Assembly (NCBI RefSeq): GCF_029537235.1
Contig: NZ_CP120639.1
Span: forward strand, 620,001-684,000
DNA length: 64,000 nt
Source of the DNA: Rhizobium sp. 32-5/1
GTDB lineage: Bacteria > Pseudomonadota > Alphaproteobacteria > Rhizobiales > Rhizobiaceae
Reading direction: 5' to 3'
In this document: positions 17,947 through 27,016 of the stretch, one piece after another
Numbering within the stretch: position 1 is the stretch's first letter
Layout: every line of letters begins with the position of its first letter
The notes under the pieces: model-generated
What the model was told of the DNA's origin: nothing
What the model saw: only the letters and a program-made list of their open reading frames with translations
Database searches by the model: none
Program-made: the position numbers and the translations under genes

Positions 17947-18331
17947 CACGGTGTCAGACGAGCGCGCACCCGTTCCGTCATGCTCGGCTTCAGATGTTAG
18001 TGAAAATTCCTGCTCTTGATCTTCAGCTTATCGATATGAAGATTGGGTGTTTATCCGGGCCCGATTGCACGGAGCCCGCTTCGAGAGCGCTAAAACTAGC
18101 CTTTTGTGGGGTAAGCATATTTATGGAACTAGCCCACCTGCCGGCTTGAAAATTCTCCGCAGCATTTCAAGCACGACCTGCGCATCGTTCATCTGAACGA
18201 CTATGCGGCGGCGATTTTGCTCCCGACACTGAGTGCAAGCCTCCGGAACAGAGAGGTGTCGATATACATCGACCAACAGAGGGATCAACATCGATGACAA
18301 ACCCAGAGCAATTCGGGATCGAGGCGCGGTC
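17947..18331. other. Intergenic stretch before the MFS gene
   Basis: 385 bases without a supportable gene. A minus-strand frame ending at 18121 contains a fairly protein-like segment (QNRRRIVVQMNDAQVVLEM), which may be the end of a lost gene, but it has no start of its own and runs into the MFS gene antisense. The promoter of the exporter-hydrolase operon should lie here. Confidence 0.4.
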
Positions 18332-19519
18332 ATGACCATGACATCCGCCTCGACCCTTCCCACCACCTTTCCGAAACTTACTCTGATCGCGCTTGTGGCT
18401 TTCGCCGCGATCACACCGTTGGCCCTGCTGGTTGCCCCTGCCCTTGCTGCCCAGCTCGGTATAGAGCTCGGCATCGGGCCGTCGGAGATCGGCACCTATT
18501 TCTTCGTCGAGAATGGCGCCTTCAGCGCCGCCTCACTGCTGTCGCTGTTCTGGCTGGGCCGTGCCAATGTCCGCATCGTCGGCATCATTGCTCTCGCCGT
18601 GTTCATTTCAGGCAACCTCGCGACCCCGCTCGTTCTACCGGACTACACCAGCCTGCTGCTCATCCGCGCTTTCACCGGTCTCGGCGGTGGAACCCTGATG
18701 GTCTTGTCGATGGTCAGCGGGCAGGATGCCAAGAACCCCGACCGGGTGTTCGGCTACTGGGTGGTAGGTCAACTCGTCGCTGGCGCGGCGGGCCTGTTCT
18801 TGCTGCCCTTTCTTTTCGCGAACTTTGGACTGAAGTCGTTCTACATCGCACTCGGCGGTCTCGCTCTGCTGCTTTCGCCTCTCTACAAGGGCCTTTTGGC
18901 GCCAAGGATATCAGAGGCCGCAATAACAAGATCTGCGGCAGGAAGGGGCTTCGTCGTGCTCGCAATCCTCACGGTCGCTTCGATCCTCACCTTCTATATC
19001 GCGATTGGCGGTGTCTGGACCTTTGCCAGCATGGCCGCAACCCAAGCCGGGTTCGCCAGTGAAAGCACGGGCGGCATTCTTGCCATCGCCTCGCTCTTCG
19101 GCATTACCGGCGCAATAATCGCCACCTGGCTCGGCGGACGCTCCGCACGGCTGGCCATGCTGCTGGTGGGCTACGCGGTCCTCATATTCTCGGTCGCTGC
19201 GCTCGCGATCTTCACAAACGGAACGGCCTATGTCGTAGCGATTTGCGCCTTCAAGGTCGCCTGGACGTTCGTACTACCCTTCATAATCGCCGAAGTGGCG
19301 GCGCGCGATCCATCCGGCAGACTGCTCGCCTCGACCACGCTCGTAATCGGCACAGGGCTGTCGCTCGGGCCGCTCTTCGCGGGCTTGTTGCTCGGTGCCG
19401 CCTTTGGCCTTGGCACTGTGTTCATCGCGGCAGCAGCATGTGGAGTGCTCTCATTTGCCTGCCTGTTCCTGTCCCTGAAATCCAGGCGTGATCCTGTCTT
19501 GAACAAAGGAATGCAATGA
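18332..19519 (+). CDS. MFS transporter
   Basis: A 395-residue major facilitator protein with about 12 hydrophobic segments (for example LIALVAFAAITPLALLVAP and LLLIRAFTGLGGGTLMVLS, the latter being TM4 with its R-x-x-x-G-x-G-G-G pattern). The frame could start at 18233, but the ATG at 18332 (MTMTSAS) starts just before TM1. The loop 2-3 motif is short (LGRANVRIV). It overlaps the downstream hydrolase gene by ATGA, so the two products are coupled; an exporter or importer for an acetylated amine or similar substrate of that hydrolase is the simplest inference. Confidence 0.88.
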   Translation: MTMTSASTLPTTFPKLTLIALVAFAAITPLALLVAPALAAQLGIELGIGPSEIGTYFFVENGAFSAASLLSLFWLGRANVRIVGIIALAVFISGNLATPLVLPDYTSLLLIRAFTGLGGGTLMVLSMVSGQDAKNPDRVFGYWVVGQLVAGAAGLFLLPFLFANFGLKSFYIALGGLALLLSPLYKGLLAPRISEAAITRSAAGRGFVVLAILTVASILTFYIAIGGVWTFASMAATQAGFASESTGGILAIASLFGITGAIIATWLGGRSARLAMLLVGYAVLIFSVAALAIFTNGTAYVVAICAFKVAWTFVLPFIIAEVAARDPSGRLLASTTLVIGTGLSLGPLFAGLLLGAAFGLGTVFIAAAACGVLSFACLFLSLKSRRDPVLNKGMQ

Positions 19520-20628
19520 TGAAGACGACCGGATTTTTCACCGACGAAAGGACCTTCTGGCATACGGGCGGCGTCCAATCCCTGGTGCTCCCCGTAGGCG
19601 GTTGGATCCAACCGCCATCCGCAGCCGGCTTTGCCGAATCCCCTGACTCCAAGCGGCGGCTTCTCTCCCTCCTGCAAGTATCCGGCCTTGCGGCAAAGTT
19701 GGATGTGCGCTCCGCCGAGCCAGCGAGCCGGGAGGATCTGTTGAGGATTCACCCGGCGAGCTACCTCGATAAATTCAAGAGCGTCAGCGACACGACAGGC
19801 GGCGATCTCGGCGTCAACGCCCCTTTCGGCGTCGGCAGTTACGAGATCGCTGCGCTCTCGGCAGGCCTTGCCAAGGCAGCAGTCGATGCCGTCCTGTCCG
19901 GCTCGGTGCGCAGTGCCTTCTCGCTGTCGCGTCCGCCGGGCCATCACTGCCTGCCGGACACGCCGATGGGCTTTTGTCTATTCGCCAACATCCCAATTGC
20001 TATCCAGGCCGCGCGGGCAAAGCATGGCGTGGAGCGCGTCGCTGTTGTCGACTGGGACGTTCATCACGGCAACGGCACGCAAACAATTTTCTACGAGGAC
20101 CCTAACACACTGACGATCTCGCTGCACCAGGACCGCTGCTTCCCGCCCGGCTACTCCGGCACCGAGGATCGTGGTGCCGGCAAGGGCGAAGGCGCCAACA
20201 TCAACGTCCCGCTTCTTCCTGGCGGCGGTCATCAAGTCTACCTGCGTGCCTTCGAGCGCATCGTCATCCCAGCGCTGGAGGCTTTCAAGCCTGACTTGAT
20301 TGTGGTGGCGAGCGGACTGGATGCTTCGGCGGTCGATCCCCTTGCTCGCATGAACCTGCATAGCGACAGCTTCCGAGCCATGACGACGAGCATCGCCGAA
20401 GCGGCCGGACGGCTCTGCAAGGGCCGGTTGGCGATCGTCCATGAAGGTGGATATTCAGAGACCTATGTTCCCTTCTGCGGCCATGCTGTGATCGAGGCAC
20501 TATCGGGCGAGACGAGTGGCGTGGTCGACCCCCTGATGCCGATGGTGTTGCTCTGGCAGCCGGAGGAGCGGTTCGATGCCTTGCAGTTCGGGATTCTCGA
20601 CGAAATGGCGAAAAAGCTGAAGCTCTAG
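19516..20628 (+). CDS. Histone deacetylase-like/acetylpolyamine amidohydrolase family protein
   Basis: A 370-residue zinc amidohydrolase of the arginase-deacetylase fold. Catalytic and metal motifs are present: RPPGHHCLPDTPMGFCLFAN with the His-His pair near residue 142, VDWDVHHGNGTQ with Zn ligands Asp and His near residue 180, and SGLDASAVDPLARM with the second Asp. Bacterial members remove acetyl groups from acetylpolyamines or other small acetylated amines in the cytoplasm. It starts within the MFS stop codon (ATGA). The downstream hairpin at 20646 ends the transcript. A link to the aldehyde dehydrogenase at 22332, which resembles the polyamine enzyme PuuC, is possible. Confidence 0.92.
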   Translation: MMKTTGFFTDERTFWHTGGVQSLVLPVGGWIQPPSAAGFAESPDSKRRLLSLLQVSGLAAKLDVRSAEPASREDLLRIHPASYLDKFKSVSDTTGGDLGVNAPFGVGSYEIAALSAGLAKAAVDAVLSGSVRSAFSLSRPPGHHCLPDTPMGFCLFANIPIAIQAARAKHGVERVAVVDWDVHHGNGTQTIFYEDPNTLTISLHQDRCFPPGYSGTEDRGAGKGEGANINVPLLPGGGHQVYLRAFERIVIPALEAFKPDLIVVASGLDASAVDPLARMNLHSDSFRAMTTSIAEAAGRLCKGRLAIVHEGGYSETYVPFCGHAVIEALSGETSGVVDPLMPMVLLWQPEERFDALQFGILDEMAKKLKL

Positions 20629-20645
20629 AAAGTGACCAGTGTCGA

Positions 20646-20677
20646 GCTGGCGGCTTATGCTCCCGCAAGCCGCCAGC
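20646..20677. terminator. Stem-loop between convergent genes
   Basis: A perfect 11-base inverted repeat, GCTGGCGGCTT and AAGCCGCCAGC, with a 10-base loop, 18 bases after the hydrolase stop. It has no T run, so it may be a processing or partially rho-assisted terminator serving the plus-strand operon and the convergent regulator gene. Confidence 0.55.
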
Positions 20678-20859
20678 GGGAGATACGATCTCGCATGCTG
20701 CGGCTCATCGCTCTCGATTGCGGCTATTATGGGCAGTCTCAAATGATCCGGTGGCAACACCGGTACACGATGCATAGCAAGAACGCTCTGGCCGACGATC
20801 GTCGGTAGATTTCGGCAACGACCGCGAAAACATCCGCAGGGTCGACAGTTCAAATCCGA

Positions 20860-21987
20860 TCAACTGGAAGTTTGTTGCCGAGCACCTACGCCGCCAACAA
20901 GCCGAGCCATCTGGGTTTTGTTGTGCACGCCAAGCTTTTTGTAAGCCGATCGCAGGTGGTGCCTGACGGTGGTGGGCGAAATGTCCATGCGGCGAGCGAC
21001 CTCCTTGTAGGAAGCGCCGTTTGCGAAATGCTGGATCGTTTCGAGTTCGCGCGACCCCAGCCGATCGACCAGTGATCGGGGGCGCAGTTCCAGCACGAAC
21101 AGGCCGGCGATCGGATTGATCTCGATCCGGTGGGTTGTGCACAGAAACGGCGTTTCAGGAAGGGACTGCAGGTGCTGGCAAATTACATTGGGCAGTCTCT
21201 GGCCATTCCAGCCGGGCCACGCGGCAGTAATGGTTTCGGCAAAGCCTGGATCTGCACGGTGGATGACGCCATACGCGTCGCAGATCGCACGGCGGGTCTC
21301 GGTCGACACTTCCTTGCCGAGGCGGAACAGTTGCATGGTGCGGTTGATGCGCATTGCGGCAGCGAGGTGTGGAATGAGCGCCTCGATCGTCGCAACTTCC
21401 TCGGCAGAAAATGGTCGATTCGGATCGAACCGGTAGATGGAAAGGAAACCGATCAGGCCGAAGCGCGTGTCGAGCGCGCAGGTCCGCATCAGGTGTTTCA
21501 GGCCGAATTTTTCTGCCCAGGTCCGGAAGACCGGGTCGACGTCGTCCTGTCTAATGTCGGTCACTGCTGCCTGGCCATAGACGAGATGCGTCAGGTCGGC
21601 GAGCGGATCGTGTTCGCGGATGGTCAGCCATTCGCGGTAGAAATTTTCTGGCAGATGATAGACAAAGCTGTTGTGGGTGACGGGTCTATTGTCTTCCTGC
21701 GTCGCCACGCCGGTCCAGCCAGCGTCAAAGGCCACGAGCTCTTCGAGCAATGAGAAGAAGCAGCGCTCGAAGCGGCCGACTTCCTCGCGCATGGCCGCCG
21801 CATAGAGATCGAGCAGGAAGACGCTTAGTTTCTGGCTCGGGTTGTGGAAGCCGGCGAGCGTTTTGGTGAAATCAAGTCGGCGTGCCGGATGGGCCGAGCC
21901 GGACATCGTTTCCAGTCGGACAGGTTCCGGAACCGTGCCCGGGTTCGCAACGGTCAACCTGGCCACCTCGCTCACGGCTTTTTCCAT
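20860..21987 (-). CDS. LuxR-type (GerE helix-turn-helix) transcriptional regulator
   Basis: A 375-residue regulator. The C-terminal 65 residues are a GerE/LuxR helix-turn-helix: LGSRELETIQHFANGASYKE, then ISPTTVRHHLRSAYKKLGVHNKTQMARL. The long N-terminal region (about 300 residues) has a PAS/GAF-like feel (IYRFDPNRPFSAEEVATIEA) and no AHL-binding hallmark, so the signal is probably not a homoserine lactone. It is convergent with the hydrolase gene and lies downstream of the five-gene operon on the same strand, 344 bases from it. It might control either unit. Confidence 0.88.
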   Translation of the reverse strand: MEKAVSEVARLTVANPGTVPEPVRLETMSGSAHPARRLDFTKTLAGFHNPSQKLSVFLLDLYAAAMREEVGRFERCFFSLLEELVAFDAGWTGVATQEDNRPVTHNSFVYHLPENFYREWLTIREHDPLADLTHLVYGQAAVTDIRQDDVDPVFRTWAEKFGLKHLMRTCALDTRFGLIGFLSIYRFDPNRPFSAEEVATIEALIPHLAAAMRINRTMQLFRLGKEVSTETRRAICDAYGVIHRADPGFAETITAAWPGWNGQRLPNVICQHLQSLPETPFLCTTHRIEINPIAGLFVLELRPRSLVDRLGSRELETIQHFANGASYKEVARRMDISPTTVRHHLRSAYKKLGVHNKTQMARLVGGVGARQQTSS

Positions 21988-22331
21988 TGCAGGCTTCTCC
22001 TATCGACGGCAATCAAACCGACCGCCGGTGAAGCCGGCTCGCCAAAGGCCATCGACTATACTTGGCGTTCTCCTCGCGCTCTCCCACAGAAAGCCGGAAC
22101 GATAATTTTCAATCATCAGCGCTGTTGTTCCCTGATTAGTTCCGATGAGTTCTGGAGCGACCCAGCCTTGCTCCGAGTCATCCTTGCAAAGGGCGGGCTG
22201 AAGCTGGCGGTGAAGCCATATGGGTGATCGTCGCGAAGACCGATCTTATGACAGTGGTGTAGCGCCGGCATCACGATCTCTGGTGCGAAGGGCAAAGAGA
22301 CTGCCGTCGCCCTTGGCGACAATTTAAGCGT
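21988..22331. other. Promoter region of the LuxR gene and end of the five-gene operon
   Basis: 344 bases between the aldehyde dehydrogenase stop and the LuxR start, both on the minus strand. No gene is supported. The region must hold the LuxR promoter; no strong terminator hairpin is visible. Confidence 0.4.
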
Positions 22332-23822
22332 TCAGAGTTGTATCCATTTGGCCTTCAGGTTTTCGTATTTCTCGAATGCGTGCAGTGAGCGGTCCGAGCC
22401 GTTGCCCGATTGCCGGACGCCGCCAAGCGGAGTCGTTATATCCGCGCCGGAATAGCAATTGATCTGGACGACGCCAGATTTTATTCTGCTGGATACTCGG
22501 TGTGCCCTCGAAAGATCACGGGTCCAAAGTACCGACGAAAGACCAAAGACGGTTTCATTCGCAATGGCGACCGCCTCATCCTCCGAATCGAACGGCCTTG
22601 CAGCGAGCACCGGCCCGAAAATCTCCTGTTGAACAATATCCATGTCAGCAGTCACACTCGTCAGGATCGTAGGCTCGTGATAGAAGCCGCCGCCTTCGGC
22701 GTGAAGCTGGTGTCCGCCATAATAAACGACGGCACCTTGTTCGGCCGCGCGCGTTACCGCGGCTCCGGTTTTTGCGAGTTGAGCGGCATTGGCCAGCGCC
22801 CCTGTCGTAAAAGCCAGAGAAAGCGGGTCCCCGATCTTCATCGCGAGAGCCTCAGTCCGCACAATCTCCATGAAATCCTTATAGATGGACCGTTCGACAG
22901 CCAAGCGGGACGCCGCAACACATACCTGGCCATTGTTGCGGAAAATCGATGCCGCCGTTTCTTTCGCCGCCCGCTCGATATCCGGCGCATCGGCGAAGAC
23001 CAAATTGGGAGACTTACCGCCGAGTTCGAGATACACGCGCTTCATGTTCGAACGTGCTGAGTAGTTTAGCAGTCGACGTCCCACCCCGCCGGAGCCGGTG
23101 AAAGCGAGCACATCCACATCCATATGCAGTCCAAGGGCCTCGCCCACGATGGAGCCGCGTCCGTTGACCGCATTCAAAACGCCAGAAGGCATACCGGCCT
23201 CAGCCGCAAGCTCGATCACCCGCAAGACCGAGAGGCTCGCTTCCTCCGAGGGTTTCACAACGACACTGTTTCCCGCAGCCAAGGCAGGTGCCCACTTCCA
23301 GCTTCCGATCATGAGTGGGAAGTTCCAGGGGATAATCACGCCAACCACCCCCACCGGCTCCCTGTGGATCAACGAAAGTACATCCTCGCGCGTGGGGGTG
23401 ATCTCACCATTCCGCTTATCGATAGCTTCGGCATAGAACCGGATTGTCGCAGCAGCCGATTGCGGCTCGCCTTTGAGCGCCATACGAATGTCAGTGCCAT
23501 TGTCCCGGACACCCAACACTGCAATCTCCAGTGCATTCCTGTCGATGAGATCCGCCCACGTAAGCAAAATCTTCTTACGCTCCGCCGGTGCCATGCGCGA
23601 CCAGTGACCTGCCTCGAAGCTTCGCCGCGCGGCGGCCACCGCCCGGTTCATGTCTTCGCCGTCCGATGCCGCGAGAACCGTCAGTTGTTTCCCATCGATC
23701 GGGCTGATAACTGGCATCTCATCACCGCTTGCAGCGGCGACCGCTTTGTTATCGATGAAGTTCAGGCCAATCGGTGCCGGCAATTGCCGCAGTGCATCAA
23801 TGGTGGACTGATTAAGGCTCAT
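22332..23822 (-). CDS. NAD(P)-dependent aldehyde dehydrogenase (PuuC-like)
   Basis: A 496-residue aldehyde dehydrogenase, full family length. The fingerprint PWNFPLMIGSWKWAPALAAGN, the nucleotide-binding FTGSGGVGRRL, the general base Glu in YLELGGKSPNLVF near residue 266, and the catalytic Cys in FRNNGQVCVAASRL near residue 300 are all present, with EIFGPV later. Overall it is most like gamma-glutamyl-gamma-aminobutyraldehyde dehydrogenases. It is the last gene of a tight operon, 5 bases after the HAD gene, and should oxidise the aldehyde that the upstream ThDP enzyme produces (inference). Confidence 0.93.
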   Translation of the reverse strand: MSLNQSTIDALRQLPAPIGLNFIDNKAVAAASGDEMPVISPIDGKQLTVLAASDGEDMNRAVAAARRSFEAGHWSRMAPAERKKILLTWADLIDRNALEIAVLGVRDNGTDIRMALKGEPQSAAATIRFYAEAIDKRNGEITPTREDVLSLIHREPVGVVGVIIPWNFPLMIGSWKWAPALAAGNSVVVKPSEEASLSVLRVIELAAEAGMPSGVLNAVNGRGSIVGEALGLHMDVDVLAFTGSGGVGRRLLNYSARSNMKRVYLELGGKSPNLVFADAPDIERAAKETAASIFRNNGQVCVAASRLAVERSIYKDFMEIVRTEALAMKIGDPLSLAFTTGALANAAQLAKTGAAVTRAAEQGAVVYYGGHQLHAEGGGFYHEPTILTSVTADMDIVQQEIFGPVLAARPFDSEDEAVAIANETVFGLSSVLWTRDLSRAHRVSSRIKSGVVQINCYSGADITTPLGGVRQSGNGSDRSLHAFEKYENLKAKWIQL

Positions 23823-23827
23823 CTGTC

Positions 23828-24529
23828 TTACTCCTCACTGATCGGCTCAAGGACACCCGGCGCGCTAAAGGCTTTCGCAATACCCAACTCCTTCAGGGCG
23901 GCGTTAAAGGCATCCCTTGGACGCATGACATCGAGATGCAATGCCCGCAAGCCGACATCAAGCCCTCCACGGACATTGCGCATCTGGTCGTCGATGAACA
24001 CACACTCGTCTGCCCTCATTCCCAGATCGCCAAGACACGCCTGATACGCTTTCGGGTCTGGCTTGAGAACGTGGGTGTAGGTGGCATCGCTGATGATGTC
24101 GAAATTCTTCAGTAACCTCAGCGACTGACGCAGCTCGACGCCGAAGAAAAGATCGAGCTCGTTGGAAAGGATAGCGAGCTTTTTCCCCTCCTCCTTCAAT
24201 GCAAAGATCAGCGGCTCGATTTCCGGGCGAATGATTTCATGGGTATTCTGACCGCGCGCGCGCACGACAAACTGCGCCATTTCGGTCCAGGTTTCTCCCA
24301 AAAGCGAGCCTGTTTCGCGTGCGCGCGCCAACCAGTATTCGCGCTCAGTGATTTCGTCGCGCTGCATGGATTGCCAGAGCACATCACCTTCCGGATCGAA
24401 GGGCCCCATCCAAGTCAGACTGCCTGTCGGCAGGCCGAGGTTACGCTCGGAAAATCGGTGTGTTTCGAACATCGTCAACGTCACGACGCTGCCAAAATCG
24501 AGAATGAGAGCTTTTGCGTCCTCTACCAT
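23828..24529 (-). CDS. HAD-superfamily (subfamily IA) hydrolase
   Basis: A 233-residue HAD phosphatase. Motif I is LILDFGSVVTLT, with Gly where phosphatases often have a second Asp, as in many IA members; motif II is AILSNEL, motif III is the Lys in VLKPDPKAYQ, and motif IV is CVFIDDQMRNVRGG. The start at 24529 (MVEDAKALIL) lies 2 bases after the P-loop gene stop and has a GGAG site; a start six codons earlier is possible. Why a phosphatase sits in an aminotransferase-decarboxylase-dehydrogenase operon is not explained by any pathway I know. Confidence 0.88.
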   Translation of the reverse strand: MVEDAKALILDFGSVVTLTMFETHRFSERNLGLPTGSLTWMGPFDPEGDVLWQSMQRDEITEREYWLARARETGSLLGETWTEMAQFVVRARGQNTHEIIRPEIEPLIFALKEEGKKLAILSNELDLFFGVELRQSLRLLKNFDIISDATYTHVLKPDPKAYQACLGDLGMRADECVFIDDQMRNVRGGLDVGLRALHLDVMRPRDAFNAALKELGIAKAFSAPGVLEPISEE

Positions 24530-24531
24530 TT

Positions 24532-25395
24532 TCAATACTCCGCCCACGCATCCGCGGCCCGTGCCGCAGCCGAACCTTGGTACAGCATTTCGAGCACGTG
24601 ATAGGCCGCCTGCACCTCATCCGCGCTTGGAGTCAGTTCCCTGACTTCGACCGGGCGATCGTAGGCGGACCCGTCGATTGCAAATTTCCGGTCAACATTC
24701 AGGATTTCGCTGTTTCGGAAGCTAAGCAGCCGATTGAAAACATCTATGTAAATGCCGGGGTCATATTCCCGATCCCTGTCAGGCACATCGGGCACACCAT
24801 GCCAGCGGTTGTGCAGTTGCCGAGTCGCAAGCCATTCACCTTCTACAATGTGGATCGGGGCATCCTTGGTTTCCTGTTCGTTGCGTGGATTGGCGAAGGT
24901 TTTTGCACGCTGACCGGTGATGACCTTGCGCATTTCGCGCGTGGGGACAGGCACGAAGAACAATACCGCGTCCGACTTCAGCAAATTTTCAGCCGAGTCA
25001 TCGGCTTGCTGCAAAAGCTCAACGAAGCGGCCGCCGACGACGGGCAACTCGCCAATTAGGATATCCTCCTGCGCCGAGTACTCTTCCACCCATCGTTCAA
25101 CACCCCGACGAACCCAAAGGCCGACGGCCTTACGGATTCCCGGATGTGTCACATTATCCGTCTCGGGGTATTTTTTCAGCCAAGCGCCGGTTTCAAACAC
25201 GCGGCGGGCGGAGTCCCATTGCATCGAATGAACTTTGCGCCCCGCCTGATGGGCAAGGATGGTAAGCTGCTGAAGAAGCAGACTTTTTCCGGAACTGGGC
25301 AGGCCAGCAACGAAGATCATCTTGCAGGATGATATAGCCTTCCGGAAACTGGAGCCAATCGGGTTGTCTGCGGGTACAATGCAACGGTCGCTCAT
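24532..25395 (-). CDS. P-loop NTPase/kinase-like protein of unknown function
   Basis: A 287-residue protein with a Walker A motif near residue 30 (FVAGLPSSGKSLLLQQL) and a possible Walker B-like strand (DAVLFFVPVP). The central part resembles small-molecule or nucleotide kinases with a lid region rich in Arg (TREMRKVITGQRAK). I do not recognise a named family. It is cytoplasmic by appearance, lies 9 bases after the ThDP enzyme gene and 2 before the HAD gene. Kinase and phosphatase side by side suggest a phosphorylated intermediate or a regulatory cycle; this is inference. Confidence 0.65.
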   Translation of the reverse strand: MSDRCIVPADNPIGSSFRKAISSCKMIFVAGLPSSGKSLLLQQLTILAHQAGRKVHSMQWDSARRVFETGAWLKKYPETDNVTHPGIRKAVGLWVRRGVERWVEEYSAQEDILIGELPVVGGRFVELLQQADDSAENLLKSDAVLFFVPVPTREMRKVITGQRAKTFANPRNEQETKDAPIHIVEGEWLATRQLHNRWHGVPDVPDRDREYDPGIYIDVFNRLLSFRNSEILNVDRKFAIDGSAYDRPVEVRELTPSADEVQAAYHVLEMLYQGSAAARAADAWAEY

Positions 25396-25404
25396 GCTGG
25401 CTCC

Positions 25405-27014
25405 TTACTGGAACTGGTCAACACTCGGCATATCACCGACAGCTACTTCAATTACTGTCGGGACATCCGTCGTCGCAATCGCTCGGCGCAGGGCGAATCG
25501 CACCTCTTCAGGCGAACGCGTATGAATCGCCTGCGCGCCGAAGCTCTCCGACATGCGGCAGAAATCGGGATTGTGCAGATCCGTGGCGATGACCTGCCCG
25601 CCGTAATCATCGATTTGCATCTGTTGCACATTGCCGAAACGATTGTTGTTGAAGAGGAGGACGATCAGCGGGATTTTATGTTGGACGGCAGTGGCTAATT
25701 CCTGCACGGCGAACATGAAACCGCCGTCGCCGGTAACGGAAACCACAGGAACGTCTGGCTTAGCGACCTTGACACCGAGCGCCGTCGGGAAGCCATAACC
25801 CAACGTTCCCTGGTAACCTGTGGAGATGTAGGTTCGGGGCTTATAGACCGGGTAGACGATCCGGCTGGCAAAGCCGACCTGTGTCAACTCGTCGACGAAG
25901 ATACCATCCTCGCCGATTTCTTCGCGGATGACCTCGAGATAGCTCAACTGCGGTTCCAGTACGGCAGAACGCCTCGCCCAAGCGGCTTTAACGTCCAGCA
26001 ATTCCGCTTCGCGCGAGGTACGGATTAAGTTGTGGCGTTCGAGCCGCTCCAGCAAGATCGGCAGTGCCTGCTCCGCTCGAGCAGTTACCTCACATTTCGG
26101 CGTAAAGAATTTCCGGTGGCTGGTCGGATCGACGTCGATGCGGATGATATCAGGCTTGTGCGCGTTGATCCATTTGCGTGCCGGAACGCGCATGTTGCTG
26201 CCGATCGCCAGCACCACGTCAGCCTTTTCCAAAGCTCCTTGGCGGCCGGCTGGTGAAGCGACAAATAGCTCCGCGCGTCCATGACCCCCATGCCTGTGCG
26301 ATAGCCGACAACGGGAGCCTGCAATGTTTCGGCCAACTGACGAACCAGTGCACTAGCCCCTTGAGCACCGCTCCCTACAAAAATCAGCGGCGAAACCGAG
26401 CCACCAAGGAGCTTGGCCGCTTCTTCGATCGCCTCTTCGTCGAGTGGCGGTTCATAGGAAGGCTGTACGTCGAAATTCGGGTTCGCCGGGGCCTTGCCCG
26501 CCATTACGTCCATCGGAATTTCAAGGCCGACGGGTCGCGGCCGCCCCGACTGCATCTGGCGGAAAGCTTCGGCAATCAAAACAGGGACTTCCGACGGGCT
26601 GTTCGCACGATCGGCCCATTTGGTCAGCGACCGCAGGATCGTGAGTTGATCGTTAATTTCGTGTAGCTCGCCCCAATCCTTCCCGATCGAGGCTGAATTG
26701 ATCTGTCCGGTCAGGCACATCAACTTCGCATTCAGCGCGTAGGCTGTCGACATAGCCGCTGTCGCATTTAGAAGGCCTGGGCCTGGCACGACGTTGAAGA
26801 CCGTCGGCATGTCGCTGGCCAGCGCGTGGCCGAGTCCCATATAGGCGGCACCCTGCTCATGTCGCGTATGTATAATGCGGAACTTTTCCCGATGGTCGTA
26901 AAATGCGTTATAGAGCCAATCATTCTGCACTCCAGGCAAGCCGAAGACGGTTTTCACCCCGAGCGTGTGCAGCGATAGAACTGCTGCCTCGCCGCCTGTC
27001 ATAGTTTTCGTCAT
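25405..27014 (-). CDS. Thiamine-diphosphate-dependent enzyme (acetolactate synthase/keto-acid decarboxylase type), frame broken once
   Basis: Two overlapping frames (27014 down to about 26230, then down to 25405) join into one protein of about 536 residues if a base is restored near the T run at 26225-26228; the join reads HQPAAKELW then KADVVLAIGSN. The N-terminal domain has the catalytic Glu (THTRHEQGAA-like: HTRHEQGAAYMGLG) near residue 50 and VVPGPGLLNA. The C-terminal ThDP/Mg motif is GDGGFMFAVQEL with NNNRFGNV. Such enzymes decarboxylate 2-keto acids or join them. It lies 2 bases after the HisC-like gene, so its substrate is probably the keto acid made by that aminotransferase. No regulatory small subunit is near, which argues against a biosynthetic acetolactate synthase. 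Confidence 0.85.
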
Positions 27015-27016
27015 GC

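Noticed and set aside
18121..18495. Minus-strand frame with a protein-like C-terminus (VVQMNDAQVVLEML)
   Set aside because: Most of it is antisense to the MFS gene start and no start or domain supports it; at most the tail of a lost gene.
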